A DNA stretch of 13,609 nucleotides from contig JAOXYB010037262.1 in the NCBI GenBank assembly GCA_028565635.1, positions 1-13,609 of the forward strand, written 5' to 3'. Below the pieces are notes generated by a model that was given only the letters and a program-made list of their open reading frames with translations, was not told where the DNA came from and did no database searches. Positions 8,664 through 13,609 of the stretch are shown in pieces; position 1 is the stretch's first letter; each line of letters begins with the position of its first letter. The translations under genes were made by a program, and so were the position numbers. Source of the stretch: Phoronis ovalis. Lineage: Eukaryota > Phoronida > Phoronidae.

Positions 8664-9560
8664 TCAATGTTTGGCCATGTTTGTTCCCATGATGGTACAT
8701 ATATGTAGTCAGAAAGATGAAACGTCGCCTTAAAGATTTGAAGGTGGATTTATAATTGCCATAGATGGATTTTAAATGCTATGTGATATTTTGTGACATT
8801 GAAAAGTGGGTCAAATGCTGATCCAAAAATGTTGATATTTTTTTCACATTCGTCAAGCTGTTTTTGCTTTTATTTTGAATACTCTGATACATTAGAAAGA
8901 TTGTTTTAAACCAGAAAGTAAATAGAAACCAAAATAGCTATATTCCTGCAATCGTACTAGTATGTCTATATATAGCCAGGAATAGGAAGCGTTGACTGGA
9001 CAATTTGAAAATACATTTATGTAGGCCAAAGATGTGGGAATGTTATAGGGCTAGGTGGTATTTTAGAATGACTTTGAAAAGTGGGTTAAGCTCTGATCCC
9101 AAACTTCAAAAACAATTTGAAGATACTGTTTTTGACCACATCTTGATATAAACTCTTAATATATAGAGATGTTGTTTAAGTCTGCAGGTAAGTAAAGCCC
9201 AAAATACTCAAGTTCAATAAGACTTAGATCACTAAGGTCGACGTATGCTGACTGGCAGCTTATGCATGTTCCTGAAATTGTACTTCTATAACCAGAAAGA
9301 CAATTTGAAGGTAGATTTATCAAAGCCATAAATGGATGGGTGTTATAGGCTAGGTGGTACGTACCTTACACTGGCCTAGAAAAGTGGATCAAGTTTTTTC
9401 ACAGTCATACTGTCCATATGTTGAAAATTCTGATACATAGATTATTTCAAGTTGGAAGGTAAATATCCAAAATACAAGGCAGCCAAGTTTGATTTTGATC
9501 TTGTCACTTCCCATATTGTGGCCTACTGGCAGCCATGTTTTTCCCCCCAAGATAAGTTAT
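8664..9560. repeat. three decayed tandem units of about 270-300 bp
   Basis: The same order of landmarks recurs. GAAAAGTGG-type cores occur at 8801, 9076 and 9379. GATACAT(T)AGA-type cores occur near 8886 and 9433, with a weaker counterpart near 9145. AAGTAAATAGAAACCAAAAT-like segments, and ACAATTTGAA segments beginning near 9000 and 9300, also recur. The units end with ATATTGTGGCC...GGCAGCCATGTTT (about 9514-9541). Divergence is high, so this is an old tandem or dispersed repeat. Further copies occur in intron 2. There is no coding potential. Confidence 0.6.
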
Positions 9561-9696
9561 GAGGTAAGCATCTGCCTGTAGTGCAGACCTCTTTTTATAC
9601 CTATATTTATATCAACTTAACTTAAAAATATTATCTACCTTTTTTATACCTGCGTAATTATTTACCTGGCTCTTTTATACATCCAGATTGTAAGAA
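9561..9696. other. T-rich intron 1 sequence between repeats
   Basis: Contains several TTTTTATACCT-like segments (near 9592 and 9640) and TTTTATAC (9673-9680), a short imperfect reiteration just outside the long inverted-repeat element. Nothing coding is seen. Confidence 0.4.
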
Positions 9697-10152
9697 CCTA
9701 TAAAACTCTGCTAGAACATTTAAAAGTGTCATATTTTATGATTTCTTACCTCTCAAATTTTATGTCTTAGCTTCGTTTATAGATCGACTCTGAAATAACT
9801 CGAACCTAATTTCTGCCCGTCAATCAACTAAAGTTGGCAATCAATGCATTTTATAATTTCCATCAACCAATGAAATCATTAGCTTCTAAGAAGGACCCAT
9901 TTACCACATACCCTTCCTCATGGATTGCTTCATAGTTACTGATGGCCCTAAATAAAAATTTGGTACTCAAGACTTCTCATTGGCTGTCACTTGCTTCTAG
10001 TTCTGGAAGCGTATCTAGGCGGAAAGACAAAGGCCTGACTGAGATTTTAAAGAATCTATAAACAAAGCTACAGTAAGATATAAAATTTGAATATAGAGGT
10101 AAGAAGCTATAAAATATGAAAGTTTTAAACAATATAAGCTAAGATTTATAGG
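9697..10152. mobile_element. long-armed inverted-repeat element of about 456 bp
   Basis: The left arm (about 9697-9795) and right arm (about 10045-10152) are imperfect reverse complements over roughly 100 bp. Matching blocks, in left-arm orientation, are CCTATAAA (9697-9704, mirrored at 10145-10152), CATATTTTAT, TTCTTACCTCT, CAAATTTTAT, TCTTA, and TTTATAGAT. Short indels of about 4 bases separate several blocks. The unpaired centre of about 250 bp has no open frame. No target duplication is apparent, so the superfamily is open. It ends 82 bp before exon 2. Confidence 0.7.
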
Positions 10153-10234
10153 CGTTGACACTCAGGGTGCTTTGTATACTAACCTATTTATTTGTCCCTT
10201 TTTCATACCATGTACAATTATTATTATTATTCAG

Positions 10235-10356
10235 ATGCTCAGCCTAACGAAGAAGAGGTTGAAATGTACACAGAAGTTCAGACTTTATTGCAACGTGCTG
10301 ATGCTATACTTATGGAGTTACAAAGATACCAAGGGGCTTCCCATGAAATCAGAGAG
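10235..10356 (+). CDS. CYRIB: CYRI/FAM49 exon 2
   Basis: 122 bases: two bases completing Asn26, then 40 codons (residues 27-66) from AQPNEEEVEMYTEV to QGASHEIRE. The acceptor is TTATTCAG (10227-10234). The motifs N-A-Q-P and L-Q-x-Y-x-G-A-x-H-E-I-R-E match vertebrate CYRI-B at the same spacing. These residues form the first long helices of the CYRI/CYFIP Rac1-binding fold (DUF1394). The donor is GAG|GTCTGT, which departs from the usual GTRAGT, but the next exon continues the family sequence exactly. Phase is 1 in, 0 out. Confidence 0.93.
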
Positions 10357-12093
10357 GTCTGTACCTAATTATGCATAAAAACACAGGTGCATTTAAAAAA
10401 AAAAACCTATAGCAAGTTGTTTTAGGTTTTACTATGTATTGTAATATATATGGAGCCTGTAAACTGCTTTTTTGCGTAATAGTTTTTCAATGCTATTATA
10501 TCTTTAAACATACAGAAACCATGGCAGATTCAGGGTTTAAGAAGAAAACATTTAAAAATGTTAATTGGATGAGCATATTTTTTGGTGCATAACTTGTGTT
10601 TGTTTGGCCTTTACAAGATTTAATCTAAACACTGTTGATGTTATCTGCACCTAAAATCACCACAAAAACAGGACATTTTTTTATATGCTATGGCATAATT
10701 ATAATGCAATGTTTGTTCCAAGAATGGCATTTCTGTGGTCGCTAGAAGGATCGGGCCGAAGCAGTGCATGGGCAATATCAAGGTGATATTTCTTAATTCA
10801 CCGACTTTGGAAAGTGGCTCAACTGTCGGTATGAAAATTTGACATTTCATTCGCTTTCGTCAAAAGCATTTTGGCCCTGATCTTGAAAACTTTGGTACAT
10901 TTAGAGATTGCTTTGATACATAAAGTAAATAGAGGCCAAAATGCTGGCAAAGGTCGCATTTGACCAGGATCACTTCCAACATGGTCACTGGAAGACATGT
11001 TTATTCTCAAGATGGTACTATGATAACAGGTTCAGATTTTGTTGGATCAGTTTTATAATTGGTACAGCATTATGATTTGACCTTGTCTCTTCCAATATGG
11101 CGGCCATGTTTGTTCCTAAGTCATAGTACATCTGTAGCCATAATGACAAGGCATTGACTTGACAATTCGAAGATCAACAGGCAAAATTTAAAAGCAGCCT
11201 CTTGTTTGCAACATCTACAGGTTTTAATATCTTCATGTTTCTTTACAACAAAACTTGATAAATTATAATTATTTATTGTAAAAACATAACACTAATTAAT
11301 TGGGTATCGCATTTATTCCCTGATTTGTTTCAATATTCATAGTAGACACTTTATATTCTATTCACACAAGAAACCTCAAAGCTGTGCCAATGTCCTATAA
11401 GTCAAGTCGGTTCAGCTGAACATGTTTGACATTCCCTGTTGAATTTGTGAATTTCTGACCTGGTTTCAGTGAATTTAGTGGTAGGTGGTATGACCATAGC
11501 AGATTGGGGAAGTTGGATATGTGTTGCATGCAATAAATGAGTAGGAGCTTAGCTTCTGTAAAGCTGCTCTAGCAATATTATATTATTTTAAATCAATTAT
11601 TTGTGCAAATATGGAATCTTGTGTTTTGATTATAATTTCTATTTGTATGCATTATTTTAAGATAATGCATTGTTGGCTTGTAATCCATCTTAGCAGCATC
11701 CCATTGGGATCAGTAATTTTTCACTAAATTATGAATAAGGCACAGATATGTATGACTCAGATTTATTGGAAAACAGGAAATTGTTCTTTAAGTCAGTATT
11801 TTACAGTAGCATGACTTTTGCTATATTTAGACAACTAAATATTTTTGAAATGACTAACAAATGCAGGATTTAAATAAAAAGTTCTCCTTTGGGAAGCCAT
11901 TTTATGAAATCTAGAGTTGTAAAAAATTGGCAAGTCAGGTTGACATGGAGTCAATTCTAAATGCATTGCCTAGATGCATAGCTTCTAAAATTTGGATGTT
12001 GTATCCATATTTAATTTCGTTTTATTTGTGCTTATAAATAGTAATGTTAAAACAATAGTTTCCTTGAGGAATTTAATATTTCCTTAATTTCAG
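10357..12093 (+). other. CYRIB: CYRI intron 2 (1737 bp)
   Basis: A phase-0 intron from the weak donor GTCTGT to the acceptor TTAATTTCAG (12084-12093). Apart from repeat units related to those of intron 1 (about 10745-11180), it is AT-rich and featureless. The two minus-strand open frames at 10641-11010 fall within the repeat and are not genes. Confidence 0.85.
10745..11180. repeat. further copies of the intron 1 repeat
   Basis: One unit shows GGAAAGTGG near 10809, GGTACATTTAGAGATTG near 10894, AAGTAAATAGAGGCCAAAAT (10922-10941), and GATCACTTCCAACATGGTCACTGG (10968 onward). A second partial unit repeats CTTCCAATATGGCGGCCATG (11090-11109) and a TTGACTTGACAATTCGAAG segment (11155-11173) that parallels 8991 onward. 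Landmark order matches the copies in intron 1. Confidence 0.6.
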
Positions 12094-12199
12094 GCTATAT
12101 CTAACCCTAAAAATGAAGACTATCAAGACAAGGCTTGGCGAGCATTGTGTCCATTAGTCAGCAAGTTAAAGAATTATTATGAATTTTCAATAAACTTAG
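12094..12199 (+). CDS. CYRIB: CYRI/FAM49 exon 3
   Basis: 106 bases giving residues 67-101, from [15 protein letters not shown] to NYYEFSINL, then the first base of codon 102. The acceptor is CAG at 12091-12093 and the donor is G|GTACTT at 12200. The pattern A-I-x-x-P-x-x-x-x-x-Q-x-K-A-W, followed by PLV-x-K-L-K-x-(Y/F)-YEFS, matches vertebrate CYRI-B residue for residue in spacing. This segment is part of the helical body of the Rac1-binding domain. Phase is 0 in, 1 out. Confidence 0.93.
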
Positions 12200-13314
12200 G
12201 TACTTATTACTACTTTAGAAGTCTGTTTCTATACAGGATGATTTTCAAATAAATTTGCCAAATTTCCAATGCTGTTTTATTGCTTTAATAGGAAACATTC
12301 AGTTTCTCAGTGATTTTCATTTAAATCGGTAATTTTGTAGAAACATTAAGAATGATATCATATGAGATAAATTTATAATTCTGGTAGTCAACAAATATTT
12401 ACTTTAAATTTGGAACAAATTATTAAAATCATTTTGCATGAAGTTTATTAATTGCAATTCAGGTGAGTAGATAAAGACTGTCCACGAGCACATTTAGTTT
12501 ATATTGAATGATGTATAGATGTCAGCAGCAGTTAAATTCTTCAGGACACAAGCACCGTTCAGCAATGTCAAATTTTGGACAATTAAATGAAAAGATGACA
12601 CACAAAATGTACAAATGCATTTTTTTGGAAAGGTAGTAACTTGAAGACTATAAAAATTTACTTGTCTGACACTTAATTATTTAATCAGCAAAGGGGACCA
12701 TTTTTGGTTAAAACTTAGTTTCTTGAAAAGACAAATTTAAAAAAAAATAGCTCCAAAACTCCTGTAGTTGCAAAGCTGAAACTTGGCCAAAATTAACTTC
12801 AAATAAAGATTATTAAAACGGATTCTCAGATTTTTAAAATTTGCTTTATTCAAAAGTTCTGACCCTTAATACTCAACAGCCAGAAAAAAAGTTATTTTTT
12901 TCTGATAACCTTATATTTAGAAGCACATCATTTAAAAATTAAGAAATATTTTTAAAGTCTGAGACACTTTATTAGAGAACCCCATTGGAGGTTTGTCCAA
13001 GTTTCAGTTCTGTATCTATAGAAGAGTTGGGCATATTTTTTTCCAGTTTGTGTTTTGAAAAAAGTGGCTTTGACCCAAAATGGCCTCCTTGCTGATTACA
13101 TAATCATGTGAAAGACAACTAAAGTAATTTTTCATAATCCTCATATAAGTACCATTTCAAACATGTATACTTTTATTAGTCTTTTCATTTAACTACCCAA
13201 AATTATCCTCAAAATATATAGTGCAAATTAATTGCTAAATGGGACTTACCACCTTAAATTATGAGGTAGTTTAAGAATTATTTTGATTCAAAGTACATTT
13301 CAATGTTTTTATAG
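12200..13314 (+). other. CYRIB: CYRI intron 3 (1115 bp)
   Basis: A phase-1 intron from GTACTT to TTTTTATAG (13306-13314). AT-rich, with no recognised repeat family. CAG|GTGAGT at 12460-12468 has the form of abutting acceptor and donor sites (see findings). Confidence 0.85.
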
Positions 13315-13451
13315 AAAATATTGTTCCACCGCTGCTACAGATTTTGTGCTCCGCAGATAAGACACCAAAGCAGCATCTTGAAAGGCAGCAGGCTTTGTAC
13401 AAACAGTTTGCCCACATTCTTGACTTTGTTTTGAAGTTTGATGATCTCAAG
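13315..13451 (+). CDS. CYRIB: CYRI/FAM49 exon 4 (last exon in window)
   Basis: 137 bases completing Glu102 and encoding residues 103-147, ending KFDDLK at the donor G|GTATAC (13452). The stretch Q-H-L-E-R-x-Q-A-L-x-K-Q-F-A-x-I-L-x-F-x-L-K-F-D-(D/E)-L-K is nearly identical to vertebrate CYRI-A/B and is the strongest family signature here. In the family the next residues lead to the YYRR motif, whose Arg-Arg pair contacts Rac1. That exon is outside the window, so Rac1-binding residues cannot be checked. Phase is 1 in, 0 out. The gene is cut by the window end, with no frameshift or stop in the part seen. Confidence 0.95.
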
Positions 13452-13609
13452 GTATACGCTGTGCTTGTTTTCTAGAAAACTAACAGAAAGTCAATATAAC
13501 TGTCAGATTGTCTCCTTTTCTCCACGTATATTATTGTACCCCCAGCAGTAGGCTGGAGGTACTTTGGATTTACTCTGTAACCGCCGCGTCCGCCGCCGCC
13601 GCGTCAGAT
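13452..13609 (+). other. CYRIB: start of CYRI intron 4, with hairpin and CCG-rich run
   Basis: Begins at GTATAC. TACCCCCAGC (13537-13546) pairs with GCTGGAGGTA (13552-13561) with one mismatch, forming a compact hairpin. A CCG/GTC-rich stretch (13580-13605, CCGCCGCGTCCGCCGCCGCC) follows and stands out against the AT-rich surroundings. Hairpin plus CCG run look like the edge of a repeat continuing past the window. Confidence 0.55.

Larger units (their letters stand above)
7465..10234 (+). other. CYRIB: CYRI intron 1 (2770 bp), repeat-rich
   Basis: A phase-1 intron, from GTAAGT at 7465 to the T-rich tract and CAG at 10232-10234. Most of it consists of recognisable repeats: a dispersed repeat with a tRNA-like SINE part, a hAT MITE, decayed tandem units, and a long-armed inverted-repeat element. 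No exon with a matching phase was noticed inside it. Confidence 0.85.

Noticed and set aside
10641-11010. Two minus-strand frames with a few domain-like stretches
   Set aside because: They lie in copies of the intron 1 repeat, and no homologous frame is kept in the other copies.

Overview
This is AT-rich, intron-containing animal nuclear DNA. No open frame is long enough to be a bacterial-type gene. The only supportable gene is recognised through four short exons, which splice in frame into the N-terminal half of a CYRI (FAM49, CYFIP-related Rac1 interactor) protein. The many small repeats, including tRNA-derived and inverted-repeat elements of kinds common in bivalves and other marine invertebrates, suggest a lophotrochozoan, probably a mollusc. 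That placement is inference.

Layout. Positions 1-7350 hold no recognisable coding exon. They are 5' flank or a leader intron of the gene. They contain a short GC-rich repeat at the left edge, a small tandem duplication (1426-1472), a degenerate tRNA-derived SINE (about 2319-2678), an inverted-repeat element with a probable target duplication (3168-3603), two perfect small hairpins (4090-4105 and 4585-4609), an (AC)8 microsatellite abutting a foldback element of about 300 bp (4910-5206), and a small 12-bp inverted-repeat pair (6510-6616).

The gene. A leader-plus-start exon (7351-7464, ATG at 7389) is followed by exons at 10235-10356, 12094-12199 and 13315-13451. Intron phases are consistent throughout. 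Together they encode residues 1-147 of an expected 320-330. The rest of the gene, including the Arg-Arg Rac1-contact motif known in vertebrate CYRI-B, lies beyond the right edge. CYRI proteins are N-myristoylated and bind active Rac1 at the plasma membrane, competing with the Scar/WAVE complex to restrain Arp2/3-driven protrusion.

Intron 1 (7465-10234) is largely built from repeats. It holds an old dispersed repeat and a tRNA-Cys-like SINE head with a duplicated segment between them, a clear hAT-type MITE with an 8-bp target duplication (8294-8482), three decayed units of a roughly 270-300 bp repeat (8664-9560), and a long-armed inverted-repeat element (9697-10152) ending 82 bp before exon 2. 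Two more units of the same 270-300 bp repeat lie in intron 2 (10745-11180). The right edge carries a hairpin and a CCG-rich stretch inside intron 4.

No new multi-gene system is visible. The points of interest are the transposon structures and their closeness to exons.
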